Shown here one piece after another: positions 1 through 6,626 of a stretch of 8,905 nt of DNA; positions within the stretch are counted from its first letter, which is position 1; each line of letters begins with the position of its first letter. The notes under the pieces were generated by a model. It saw only the letters and a program-made list of their open reading frames with translations. It did no database searches and was not told where the DNA came from. The stretch spans positions 1 through 8,905 of the forward strand of contig JBCCRH010000255.1 of NCBI GenBank assembly GCA_039208045.1, read 5' to 3'. This DNA is from JBCCRH01 sp039208045 (GTDB lineage Bacteria > Bacteroidota > Bacteroidia > Chitinophagales > Saprospiraceae). The position numbers were made by a program, and so were the translations under genes.

Positions 1-49
1 CGATTATTGTGTACCTTGCTATTTTAAAAGTTTCATCTAAAAAGCAGCA

Positions 50-562
50 ATGGCAAATCCAATCGTCCAACTCACCACAAATAAAGGGATCATTCGAATA
101 GAGCTTGATGCAGAAAAAGCTCCTAATTCTGTGATCAATTTTCTACAATATGTTGATGAAGGGTTTTATACTAATATCATCTTCCACCGTGTCATCGCAG
201 GATTCATGGTGCAAGGCGGTGGTTTCGAAGCGAGTATGAAGCAAAAAGAAACCCACCAACCTATCGCAAATGAGGCGAATAATGGCCTGAAAAATGATCG
301 AGGAACTATCGCTTATGCGCGTACTGGCGATCCACATAGCGCTACGGCTCAGTTTTTTATCAATTTGGTAGATAATGATTTCCTCAACTTTACCAGCGAG
401 ACGGCAAGAGGGTGGGGGTACGCTGTATTTGGCAAGGTAACGGAAGGCATGGAGGTCGTAGATGCCATAGCTACCGTACCTACGGGTTCTATGAAAGGCA
501 TGCAAGATGTACCGCGCGAGCAGATTATTATCGAAAAGGCAGAGGTAGTGCCTGCTAGCTAA
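50..562 (+). CDS. ppiB: Cyclophilin-type peptidyl-prolyl cis-trans isomerase (PpiB-like)
   Basis: A 170-residue single-domain cyclophilin that catalyses cis-trans isomerisation of Xaa-Pro bonds during protein folding. There is no signal peptide, so it should be cytoplasmic, like E. coli PpiB (about 164 residues). Visible family motifs are FHRVI (residues 45-49, with the catalytic Arg47), GFMVQGGGFE (51-60, with Gln55), NEANNGLKNDRGT (74-86), HSATAQFFIN (96-105) and NDFLNF (109-114). The motif set and spacing follow the bacterial PpiB type very closely. The ATG at 50 is preceded by an A-rich stretch rather than a Shine-Dalgarno sequence, as is usual in Bacteroidota. The histidine kinase gene starts 16 bp after its stop, so the two may be co-transcribed, although no functional link is evident. 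The family assignment is very secure; the symbol rests on resemblance only. Confidence 0.96.
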   Translation: MANPIVQLTTNKGIIRIELDAEKAPNSVINFLQYVDEGFYTNIIFHRVIAGFMVQGGGFEASMKQKETHQPIANEANNGLKNDRGTIAYARTGDPHSATAQFFINLVDNDFLNFTSETARGWGYAVFGKVTEGMEVVDAIATVPTGSMKGMQDVPREQIIIEKAEVVPAS

Positions 563-578
563 GTCTTTCTGGAACATA

Positions 579-2699
579 ATGATCGGTATGCGGCGTGTTA
601 TTAGTTTTCTAAGTTTTATTTTAGGAAGCACTTGCTTATTGGGCCAAGGGCTAGACTTAGATGAGCTGGACTGTGATTCGCTGAATAGATTGGTAGAAAT
701 TATACTAGAAGAGGACTTGTACGAACGGCAAAGCTACCAAGCGCAAGTACCTACCTTAAGACGTGTGTTGGAAGCTAAGGCCTGTGATGGGATGGCCGGA
801 CTTATGGTCTTAGAAGGCATTCAGTATTACAATCAAAAAAATACACTGGCGGCCAAAAGCATTCTGCTACAAGCAGACTCCATACTGCGCTTGCAATACC
901 AAGAAACGCCCATTTATATTCTCACGCAGCTCTGGCTAGGACTTAATGACCTGCAAAGTGCAGGCTTTGAAAGTGCCAAGCTACACCTAGATAAGGCGCT
1001 TCGCTTGAGCCAGCATATCCAGTACGGAAAAGGGATATTCCAGGCCTACCTCAATTTTGGTACCGCCTATATCAATCAAGAGCAGTTCGATCTGGCGGAA
1101 GACTACCTCAAAAAAGCAGTAGCCATCAACGAAGAAATTGGTGAACAGCTTTGGATTGGCTATGCCTATTTGAATCTTTCGAGAATAGCAGTGAGTCGCA
1201 AGGACTATATGCAAGCCATAGCGTATAATCAGCAAGCAGAACAGTTCTGGAATACGCGGCAGTATGATAAGGGATTGTACTATGTACATCTGCATTATGG
1301 AGCTATTTATAGTAGAATGGGAGAGGAAGCGCAGCGCATCCAAAATCTAGAAAAAGCCCTACAATTTGCAGAGCAAGAACAGGCAATCACTCCTCATCAC
1401 ACCTATGCCATTCTGGGCTACCATTACTTAGAGCAAGCGCAAAATCCAGCGAAGGCTGCAGATTTCTTTGAAAAAGCGCTGGCCACTAGTCAATTCGTCG
1501 ATGGAGCAAAAGTTAGTGAACTGTATACCATCCTATTTGGTATTTACGAAGCGCAACGAGACCTCCCTGCCATAAAGCGCATCAATAGTATTCTATTAGA
1601 GGTGATGCAATCTAAGGCAGCACTAGCACAAGTAGAGGCCAAGAAATGGCAAGACAAAGAGCTATTGCTAGAACGGCAAATCAAAGAAAACAAGCTGCTA
1701 TTAGAGAGTAAGTTGGAGAGTGAACTCCAATTGGAGCGTCGCAACTGGATTTTATTTTTTCTGGCCTTGCTGATGGGCGGAGCAGCTTGTCTGGCTTACA
1801 TTCAGTATCGGTCGAATAAGTTGAAGAAAGGATTACTAGAGGAAATCAAGGATCAAAAGCGCACTATTCTACGCACACAAGACCAGCTGATTGTACAAGA
1901 AAAACTCGCCTCTCTGGGGCAATTAACGGCGGGCATTGCCCACGAACTAAAAAATCCACTCAATTTTATTAACAACTTTGGGGAGGGGTCGTTGGAGCTG
2001 ATCGAAGACTTACAAGAAGATATGCAGGCCATTCGCGATAAAGTCGATCCGGCAGCTTGGGAGAACTTGATGGAACAAATAGAGGACATCCGACTAAATG
2101 CGAAAGACATCAAAGAAAATGGGCTACGAGCAGATCGGATTATCAATAGTATGATGGAGCATACGCGCAGTACGAGTTCCGATACCTTATGGCAACAGGT
2201 AGATATCCACCAACTGCTAGATGAAAATGCCAACTTGGCCTACCACAGCTACCGAGCTATGAAACCCAATTTTGCGGTAAGCATACAAAAAGCATACGGA
2301 CAAGCAATACCCTCCGTAGAACTGATCAGCTCCAAAATTGGAAGAGTGCTACTCAACCTACTCAACAACGCTTGCTTCGCCGTCCACAAAAAGCAGCAAT
2401 CCCTAAGCTCCTATGATCCAATAATCAAGCTAACCAGCAGAACAGATGAGCAATTCCTAATTCTCAGCATCTGGGATAATGGAGTAGGCATACCGAAATC
2501 GGTGCAGAGAGAAATTTTTACCCCCTTTTTCACTACCAAACCTCCGGGTACCGGCAATACCGGCTTGGGCCTGTCCATTAGCTACGACATCATCGTGAAA
2601 GAACATAATGGCAAGATCAAAGTGGAGAGTGAGGAGGGGCAGTTTACTTGTTTTTATATCCACTTGCCTTTGGAGAGAGGAGGAGATTGGGAGGACTAG
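579..2699 (+). CDS. TPR-repeat sensor histidine kinase (orphan)
   Basis: A 706-residue membrane sensor kinase. Residues 5-22 form a signal peptide-like segment ending near a Cys-Leu-Leu-Gly-Gln stretch. Residues 75-345 hold about six to seven degenerate TPR units (for example YLNFGTAYINQEQFDLAEDY near 157-176 and ALGYH/LEQA-type helices near 278-303), expected in the periplasm. A charged coiled coil (345-388) leads to one transmembrane helix (391-409) and a second short coiled coil. The cytoplasmic kinase core has an H-box LTAGIAHELKNPLNF with phospho-acceptor His455, an N-box around Asn593/Asn597, a G1 box DNGVGIP (633-639), an F-box IFTPFFTT (646-653) and a G2 box TGLGLS (661-666). All residues needed for ATP binding and autophosphorylation are present. 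The H-box resembles kinases with 'GIAHELKNPLNFINNF' common in Bacteroidota. No receiver domain or response regulator is adjacent. The start could instead be the ATG at 588. The ligand is unknown. Confidence 0.93.
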   Translation: MIGMRRVISFLSFILGSTCLLGQGLDLDELDCDSLNRLVEIILEEDLYERQSYQAQVPTLRRVLEAKACDGMAGLMVLEGIQYYNQKNTLAAKSILLQADSILRLQYQETPIYILTQLWLGLNDLQSAGFESAKLHLDKALRLSQHIQYGKGIFQAYLNFGTAYINQEQFDLAEDYLKKAVAINEEIGEQLWIGYAYLNLSRIAVSRKDYMQAIAYNQQAEQFWNTRQYDKGLYYVHLHYGAIYSRMGEEAQRIQNLEKALQFAEQEQAITPHHTYAILGYHYLEQAQNPAKAADFFEKALATSQFVDGAKVSELYTILFGIYEAQRDLPAIKRINSILLEVMQSKAALAQVEAKKWQDKELLLERQIKENKLLLESKLESELQLERRNWILFFLALLMGGAACLAYIQYRSNKLKKGLLEEIKDQKRTILRTQDQLIVQEKLASLGQLTAGIAHELKNPLNFINNFGEGSLELIEDLQEDMQAIRDKVDPAAWENLMEQIEDIRLNAKDIKENGLRADRIINSMMEHTRSTSSDTLWQQVDIHQLLDENANLAYHSYRAMKPNFAVSIQKAYGQAIPSVELISSKIGRVLLNLLNNACFAVHKKQQSLSSYDPIIKLTSRTDEQFLILSIWDNGVGIPKSVQREIFTPFFTTKPPGTGNTGLGLSISYDIIVKEHNGKIKVESEEGQFTCFYIHLPLERGGDWED

Positions 2700-2742
2700 G
2701 GAGCGTATTGCCATTTTCCAGGAAAAGCTCTAGTTTTAATTT

Positions 2743-3321
2743 ATGACACCACAAACAGCTATACCAGAAAAGAGATCAGAGCCACACCTATGGCTATTTT
2801 CTGCTGAGGACTATCAGAAAATGAGAGCTATATTTTTAGGGAAGCCTCGGGTTGAATTAATTGACGGTCAAATTATCATGATGAGTCCAATGGGGCCATT
2901 GCATAATAGCCAAGTGGATAAGCTCCTTTATCATCTTTATCAAATGTTCTCTGATGAAGCGCAGCTTCGTATTCAGGGCTCTATCCGCATAGACGACTTT
3001 TCTGAGCCTCAGCCCGACATTGCACTACTAAAATTGCGAGCCGATAAGTACAAGAATAAACTCCCTACCGGCAAAGATATTCACCTATTGGTAGAAGTAG
3101 CTGTTGAATCAGCTGATTATGACCGAACAGTGAAAACCAAGAAATATGCCACCGCAGGCGTACCAGAGTATTGGATTGTCCTACCCGAATTAGAACAAAT
3201 AGAAGTCTACCGCCAGCCACAGGGCGATGCCTATTTACAAAAGCAAACCTACCGTAGAGGCGATAGTTGGACATTTGAAGCCTTTCAACTAGCCATCAAA
3301 GCAGCTGATATTTTAGTGTAG
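2743..3321 (+). CDS. Uma2 family (DUF820) putative restriction-endonuclease-fold protein
   Basis: A 192-residue protein of the Uma2/DUF820 family, a group with the PD-(D/E)XK nuclease fold whose biological role is mostly unproven. Seen in the sequence: RVELIDGQIIMMSPMGPLHN (36-55), the family entry motif with an early Glu; EPQPDIALLK (88-97), holding the Pro91-Asp92 of the PD motif; HLLVEVAVESADYDRTVKTKKYA (114-136), with the distal catalytic acid (Glu118) and Lys residues (131-134); and AGVPEYWIV (138-146), the family hallmark. The domain is full length and apparently intact. It begins 43 bp after the kinase gene with an AT-rich leader (TTTTAATTT directly before ATG). Such genes are often multicopy and scattered in cyanobacteria and some Bacteroidota. 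Nothing in the neighbourhood (no methylase, no transposase) suggests a restriction-modification or mobile context here. Confidence 0.9.
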   Translation: MTPQTAIPEKRSEPHLWLFSAEDYQKMRAIFLGKPRVELIDGQIIMMSPMGPLHNSQVDKLLYHLYQMFSDEAQLRIQGSIRIDDFSEPQPDIALLKLRADKYKNKLPTGKDIHLLVEVAVESADYDRTVKTKKYATAGVPEYWIVLPELEQIEVYRQPQGDAYLQKQTYRRGDSWTFEAFQLAIKAADILV

Positions 3322-3328
3322 GCTTAAT

Positions 3329-3342
3329 TTTTTTGCAAAAAA
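3329..3342. repeat. T6GCA6 palindrome after the Uma2 gene
   Basis: TTTTTTGCAAAAAA is a perfect 14-bp palindrome 7 bp after the Uma2 stop codon. It has only one G-C step, so it is a poor terminator stem, but the run of T could help termination or act as an A-tract bend upstream of the next gene's promoter. Its role is not established. Confidence 0.35.
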
Positions 3343-3369
3343 TTCTTACCAACCAAACCTTTTACCCAT

Positions 3370-3389
3370 TTCAATGTTTAAACATTGAA
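3370..3389. promoter_or_regulatory. Perfect 20-bp palindrome in leader of NTF2-like gene
   Basis: TTCAATGTTTAAACATTGAA reads identically on both strands, with no mismatch in 10 half-site bases. It ends 25 bp before the ATG at 3415. Its size and symmetry fit an operator for a dimeric repressor. If it lies within the transcript it would also form an AT-rich hairpin next to the ribosome-binding region. No clean TAnnTTTG -7 element was found close by, so which of the two applies is open. Confidence 0.5.
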
Positions 3390-3414
3390 TATTAACCAAA
3401 ACACACCAATTATC

Positions 3415-3771
3415 ATGGCAAATATTAAAGAAAACGTAGAAGAACTAAATGGAATGATCCTCAGCGGTCAGATTTTGGAAGCATTTGACAAGTTTTATGC
3501 TCCCGAGGTAGTTATGCAGGACAACGAAACGCCAGCGCGCGAAGGCTCTGCTACCTGCCGCGAGTTCGAGCAGTCATTCATCAATAACTTGACTGCCTTT
3601 AATGGCGCAAAAGTACGCAACATCATGGTTAGCGAAGATGCTGGCGTAGCAGCTATCGAGTGGGATTTTGACTATGAGCACAAAGAGTGGGGCCCGCGTA
3701 AGTACACCCAAGTAGCGGTACAGCGCTGGAAAGATGGCAAGATTGTGAGCGAGAAGTTTATGTATAACTAA
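3415..3771 (+). CDS. NTF2-like / SnoaL-like domain protein
   Basis: A 118-residue single-domain protein with the pattern of the SnoaL-like branch of the NTF2 superfamily (a cone-shaped alpha+beta fold). It has N-terminal helices (ENVEELNGMILSGQILEAFDKFY, residues 6-28), then YAPEVVMQDNET (28-39), the usual strand carrying the pocket-opening Met-Gln-Asp segment, followed by a strand-rich C-terminal half ending in KYTQVAVQRWKDGKIVSEKFMY (96-117). There is no signal peptide or membrane segment, so it should be cytoplasmic. Members range from small-molecule isomerases/cyclases to proteins with no known activity, and no catalytic dyad can be assigned with confidence. The ATG at 3415 is preferred: an in-frame TTG at 3385 lies inside the palindrome and adds ten residues unlike the family. 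A strong stem-loop follows the gene, so it is probably monocistronic. Confidence 0.82.
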   Translation: MANIKENVEELNGMILSGQILEAFDKFYAPEVVMQDNETPAREGSATCREFEQSFINNLTAFNGAKVRNIMVSEDAGVAAIEWDFDYEHKEWGPRKYTQVAVQRWKDGKIVSEKFMYN

Positions 3772-3798
3772 TAGGCTGTCTTAAAAGAAATCACCAAA

Positions 3799-3836
3799 AG
3801 TGCCTTTTCACCTCGTGTGAAAAGGCGCTTTTTTTT
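3799..3836 (+). terminator. Rho-independent terminator between convergent genes
   Basis: A 13-bp stem (AGTGCCTTTTCAC at 3799-3811 with GTGAAAAGGCGCT at 3817-3829, one G-U pair) closes a 5-nt loop and is followed by an eight-T run (3829-3836). It lies 27 bp after the NTF2-like stop and overlaps the stop codon region of the opposing CRY-DASH gene (3835-3837). A-rich bases on the left (3796-3799) pair with the T run, so it could also work, less strongly, in the minus direction. Confidence 0.9.
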
Positions 3837-5121
3837 AGCTCCCAGCCTGGGCACGCCCCAACCAAAGATTACGATACTCCCCCTTCTTATCATACATATC
3901 CGCCTGCCGCTTCGTGTTAAACACTCGGTCTCTGGGATCATTCCCCACCCCAGCGGCGTATATCCAATTGCCATAATTGCTGCATACATCGTAGTCAATC
4001 AGCATCGACTCAAACCACGCTGCTCCGGCCCGCCAGTCCTGATTGAGGCGGTGGACGAGGTAGGACGCTACATTTTGGCGGCCTCTGTTGCTCATAAAGC
4101 CCGTTTTTTTCAGCTCTAGCATGTTGGCATCCACAAAGTCATCTCCGGTTTGGCCATTGATCCACTTTTTGACGGTCTTGGGATTGTAGTTTCGGCGCTT
4201 AGCGTGTTCTTTGATGCCTTTCGGCAAAAAGATTTTTCTGCCGTAGCGCATAGCCGTGTATTTGAAAAAGTCGCGCCACAGCAGTTCAAATTGTAGCCAG
4301 TAGGTGGACTTGTTTTTTTCTACTTCTTCTTCATATTTTTCTACCTCGTGGTAAATGGCTCGGGCGGAGATGCAGCCGTGGGCGAGCCAGGGAGAGAACT
4401 TGCTCGAATAGTCGGCACCGATCAGGCCATTGCGCGTTTCTTTATACACCGATAGTTTTTCGGTATCCCAAAAGTAGTGTTCCACGCGATTCCATGCTTC
4501 CAAGGCACCTCCTTTGAACGGCAGTACCGCGCGATCATCCGTCTCAATTGGCTCGTAGCCCATTTCCGAAAGGGTAGGAACAGCCATCGTTTCTAGCGCC
4601 GGACTACTAACCTTTTTAGGGCTAGGGAATGGCTCGCGCACCTCGCTGTATTTTTCTACCTTTTTGCGAAAGCTACTAAACACCTCGGGCATTCGATCAA
4701 TCGAAAAGGTTACATCATCAGGATGAATCATGGGACTGTTGTGGTACAGTTCTAGGGTGAGCTGATCGGCAAGCGCTTGCTCTAGGCGGATCTCCTCGGT
4801 AGTATATTCTTTACTGGCGTAAATGGTCGTACACTCGTATTGTTTTGCAAGAGCTGGGAGCAGCTCGGTTGGATCACCTTTTTTGATGATGAGGTCACTA
4901 CCCAATTCTTTGAGGTGCTCCTTGAGGTCGATTAAGCAGTCGAGCAAAAATTGCATTCGGAAGGCGCCAGTACGCTGGAAGCCCCATTCATCTTCACCCA
5001 ACCATTGCTCGTCAATGATATAAACGGGAACGATCGTCTGATTTTCATCCATTGCTGCGCGAAGCGCTAGATTGTCGCTAAGTCGGAGGTCGGTTCTAAA
5101 CCACAGTAGTCCACTTGCCAT
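3835..5121 (-). CDS. Cryptochrome DASH-type photolyase
   Basis: A 428-residue flavoprotein of the photolyase/cryptochrome family. The N-terminal alpha/beta domain begins LLWFRTDLRLSDNLAL (residues 5-20). The C-terminal FAD-binding helical domain holds ETRNGLIGADYSSKFSPWLAHGC (228-250), ELLWRDFFKYTAMRYG (279-294), TGFMSNRGRQNVASYLVHRLNQDWR (340-364), DYDVCSNYGNWIYAAGVGNDPRDR (376-399) and a closing FNTKRQADMYDKKGEYR (401-417). The RNG.GADYSSKFSPWLA and TG.MSNRGRQ.VAS..V segments and the C-terminal KQA..YD..GEY motif are typical of CRY-DASH rather than of CPD class I photolyases. CRY-DASH proteins use blue or UV-A light with FAD, and usually an MTHF antenna, to repair cyclobutane dimers, mainly in single-stranded or loop DNA. 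Trp282, Trp363 and Trp386 are candidates for the electron-transfer chain. The ATG at 5121 is chosen because the protein then starts at the conserved first strand; an upstream TTG at 5187 adds 22 unlikely residues. It is divergent from the toxin operon. Confidence 0.95.
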   Translation of the reverse strand: MASGLLWFRTDLRLSDNLALRAAMDENQTIVPVYIIDEQWLGEDEWGFQRTGAFRMQFLLDCLIDLKEHLKELGSDLIIKKGDPTELLPALAKQYECTTIYASKEYTTEEIRLEQALADQLTLELYHNSPMIHPDDVTFSIDRMPEVFSSFRKKVEKYSEVREPFPSPKKVSSPALETMAVPTLSEMGYEPIETDDRAVLPFKGGALEAWNRVEHYFWDTEKLSVYKETRNGLIGADYSSKFSPWLAHGCISARAIYHEVEKYEEEVEKNKSTYWLQFELLWRDFFKYTAMRYGRKIFLPKGIKEHAKRRNYNPKTVKKWINGQTGDDFVDANMLELKKTGFMSNRGRQNVASYLVHRLNQDWRAGAAWFESMLIDYDVCSNYGNWIYAAGVGNDPRDRVFNTKRQADMYDKKGEYRNLWLGRAQAGS

Positions 5122-5168
5122 AGTTGATATTTTATATACGTGGGCGAAACAGTGGGAAATAAAGAAGG

Positions 5169-5187
5169 TTGACCATCTTAGGGTCAA
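5169..5187. promoter_or_regulatory. Inverted repeat TTGACC-N7-GGTCAA in divergent intergenic region
   Basis: Perfect 6-bp arms (5169-5174 and 5182-5187) are separated by 7 bp, lying 47 bp upstream of the CRY-DASH start. The 19-bp span suits a dimeric regulator. It lies in the probable CRY-DASH 5' leader or promoter, and no regulator gene is encoded in the window to pair with it. Confidence 0.4.
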
Positions 5188-5192
5188 AAATG

Positions 5193-5227
5193 CAACTTAC
5201 GTGCTAGCACTTACAACTTACGTGCTA
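5193..5227. promoter_or_regulatory. Tandem 14-bp repeats with embedded GTGCTAGCAC palindrome
   Basis: CAACTTACGTGCTA occurs at 5193-5206 and again at 5214-5227, a 21-bp period equal to two helical turns. The first copy runs into a perfect palindrome, GTGCTAGCAC (5201-5210), so the array carries three GTGCTA half-sites, two direct and one inverted. It sits just upstream of the TAAGTTTG promoter element of the toxin operon. On the other strand it lies within the spacer of a weak TTG-N21-CATTTTTG candidate promoter for CRY-DASH. An operator serving one or both divergent promoters is the simplest reading. Confidence 0.55.
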
Positions 5228-5248
5228 ATGGTTTTTCGGGATTGGTCA

Positions 5249-5256
5249 TAAGTTTG
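5249..5256 (+). promoter_or_regulatory. Bacteroidota-type -7 element for toxin operon
   Basis: TAAGTTTG is an exact match to the Bacteroidota -7 consensus TAnnTTTG. It would give a transcript starting near 5262 with a 30-nt A/T-rich leader before the ATG at 5293. No clear TTTG/TTG -33 element is seen 17-23 bp upstream; the region instead ends in the GTGCTA repeats, which would fit a promoter that needs an activator. Confidence 0.5.
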
Positions 5257-5292
5257 AACCATAACATTTTAAACTTTTTAAATCCAACCCTA

Positions 5293-6477
5293 ATGACAAA
5301 GAGTTTTGAAATGGCGGCATTATTCAGTAATGAGAATAACCCGCTATCACCTACCTACCTGAGAGATGACCTCAGAAAAACTATGGAATCGATCGCACTC
5401 ATGCGCATCTTCTGTACCATTATTAAGCAACAGCCAAGGATTATTATTCCAAGGGATGAAGCGAATACCAGTGCCGGATCAAAAGTAGCACATATTGGTC
5501 GCCATCAAACCAATATTAAGCGCTTGGTAGATACCTTCAATTGTAAGATCAATTACTCGCTAATTGATATTTACTCAGACATGCAGGACTATGCCAATGC
5601 CTATGAATCCTACCAACAAGTGGCACTAGAGATTATACCTGAGATTTTGGACGCCGATCCAGAGAAAAGTAAAACGGCTCGCAAAGAAGTGCTCGAAATC
5701 TACGATTTCTTAAAGGACAAAGCCGAAGCTATCGAGAAGCGCTCAGACATTGTGATTGGAGAGCTAAATGTGCTAGAGAAGCAAATTTCTGAAGAACGAG
5801 TACAACTGAGCAAAGACTTGGATGCCTACTTAGAAGACATCGAAGATGGTGAAGGCACGATGCAACAGATTCAAGAAGAGATAGAAGAGACACAGCGCCA
5901 TATCAAGGAAAATACGGGCAACCTCGTCATTTCTGTGATTGCCGTTGCTGGAGGTGGGGTACTAGTGGCAGTTGGGGCGACTTCCTCGGCTTTATCTGCT
6001 GGCGCAGCGACTACGGTGGCAGGAGCAGGGCTAGCAGTGGCAACAGGAGGCGCAGTGAAAGTAGGGGAGTTCGCTACTAGTATTAATGCAGACAATGAAA
6101 AGCTGATGAGCCTATACATCAAAGCGGCTCAAGCCCATGTGAGCTCGGTACTCATCAATGAACTGCACTACCACACCGAAGCACTTTACGAAGCGACCAG
6201 ATTTGCCTTCAGCTCTACCGGAAATTTCTTTGGAGAGTGGCATGACGTGGCTACTGGCGTAGAAACGATTCAAGAGAAGATCGAAGAAATGGAAGATCAT
6301 AGCGATATGGCCTATGTCATGAATGCTATCGAAAAAGCACGCCCCGAGTGGAAGCGCACTCACAGCTACATTGATACCCTATTCTATAGAGCAAAGCAAT
6401 TAAAGCCAAGAGTGATCGATGATCTGAGCGATTTCGATGCTTTGGTGGAAGAAGTCTCCTTTGAAGACGCCATCTAA
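5293..6477 (+). CDS. HBL/NHE-like alpha pore-forming toxin subunit 1 (hydrophobic hairpin)
   Basis: A 394-residue, almost entirely helical protein whose layout matches the Bacillus HBL/NHE enterotoxin family (ClyA-type alpha pore-forming toxins). It has an N-terminal helix with SIALMRIFCTIIKQQPRIIIP (33-53), long amphipathic helices and coiled coil (65-205), then a Gly/Ala-rich hydrophobic segment (211-255), which is the expected membrane-inserting head. Further helices follow, with Trp316 and Trp353 in the same C-terminal context as the two Trp of NheB. It shares the N-terminal signature and order of elements with the next gene, so the two look like diverged paralogues. There is no signal peptide, whereas HBL/NHE proteins carry Sec signals; release by lysis or another route would be needed, as for ClyA or XaxAB. 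The ATG at 5293 is chosen over a TTG at 5242, which lies inside the promoter element. The family call is by pattern and was not verified by a search. Confidence 0.75.
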   Translation: MTKSFEMAALFSNENNPLSPTYLRDDLRKTMESIALMRIFCTIIKQQPRIIIPRDEANTSAGSKVAHIGRHQTNIKRLVDTFNCKINYSLIDIYSDMQDYANAYESYQQVALEIIPEILDADPEKSKTARKEVLEIYDFLKDKAEAIEKRSDIVIGELNVLEKQISEERVQLSKDLDAYLEDIEDGEGTMQQIQEEIEETQRHIKENTGNLVISVIAVAGGGVLVAVGATSSALSAGAATTVAGAGLAVATGGAVKVGEFATSINADNEKLMSLYIKAAQAHVSSVLINELHYHTEALYEATRFAFSSTGNFFGEWHDVATGVETIQEKIEEMEDHSDMAYVMNAIEKARPEWKRTHSYIDTLFYRAKQLKPRVIDDLSDFDALVEEVSFEDAI

Positions 6478-6493
6478 GCTCCTCCCTTAAATA

Positions 6494-6543
6494 TACTGAC
6501 GATTGAGTAGTCACGCTACTGCGCGACTACGTCAATATCAGTA
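6494..6543. repeat. Stem-loop I between toxin genes 1 and 2
   Basis: TACTGA (6494-6499), ATTGA (6502-6506) and GTAGTC (6507-6512) pair with GACTAC (6525-6530), TCAAT (6532-6536) and TCAGTA (6538-6543), giving about 17 base pairs with small bulges around a 12-nt loop. It begins 17 bp after the stop of subunit 1. There is no T run, so it is not a canonical terminator; mRNA protection, partial termination or regulator binding are possible. Confidence 0.6.
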
Positions 6544-6553
6544 CATACTGCAC

Positions 6554-6585
6554 CAAAGTGGTGTTGCATATAGCAAACCACTTTG
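6554..6585. repeat. Stem-loop II between toxin genes 1 and 2
   Basis: CAAAGTGG (6554-6561) pairs perfectly with CCACTTTG (6578-6585), and an inner TTGC/GCAA stem (6564-6567 with 6573-6576) extends it. It lies 41 bp upstream of the subunit 2 start and directly after stem-loop I. No T run follows; an AT-rich stretch (TATATATC/TATATAACC) does, which could hold a weak internal promoter. Together the two stems fill most of the 149-bp gap. Confidence 0.6.
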
Positions 6586-6626
6586 CGTCACGTATATATC
6601 TATATAACCTTTTCAAAAATTCAATC

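Noticed and set aside
2701..2731. GAGC...TTTTCCAGGAAAAGCTC as a terminator after the kinase gene
   Set aside because: The inner stem is four A-T pairs around CCAGG, the outer GAGC/GCTC pairing leaves a 9-nt bulge, and no proper T run follows.
5122..5187. TTG at 5187 (minus strand) as start of the CRY-DASH gene
   Set aside because: The conserved family N-terminus begins a few residues after the ATG at 5121, and the TTG belongs to an inverted repeat.
5242..5292. In-frame TTG at 5242 as start of toxin subunit 1
   Set aside because: It overlaps the TAAGTTTG promoter element, and the added 17 residues form no signal peptide.
6558..6626. In-frame GTG at 6558 as start of toxin subunit 2
   Set aside because: It lies inside stem-loop II, and the added residues do not resemble the family or a signal peptide. 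The ATG at 6627 has the usual A-rich leader.
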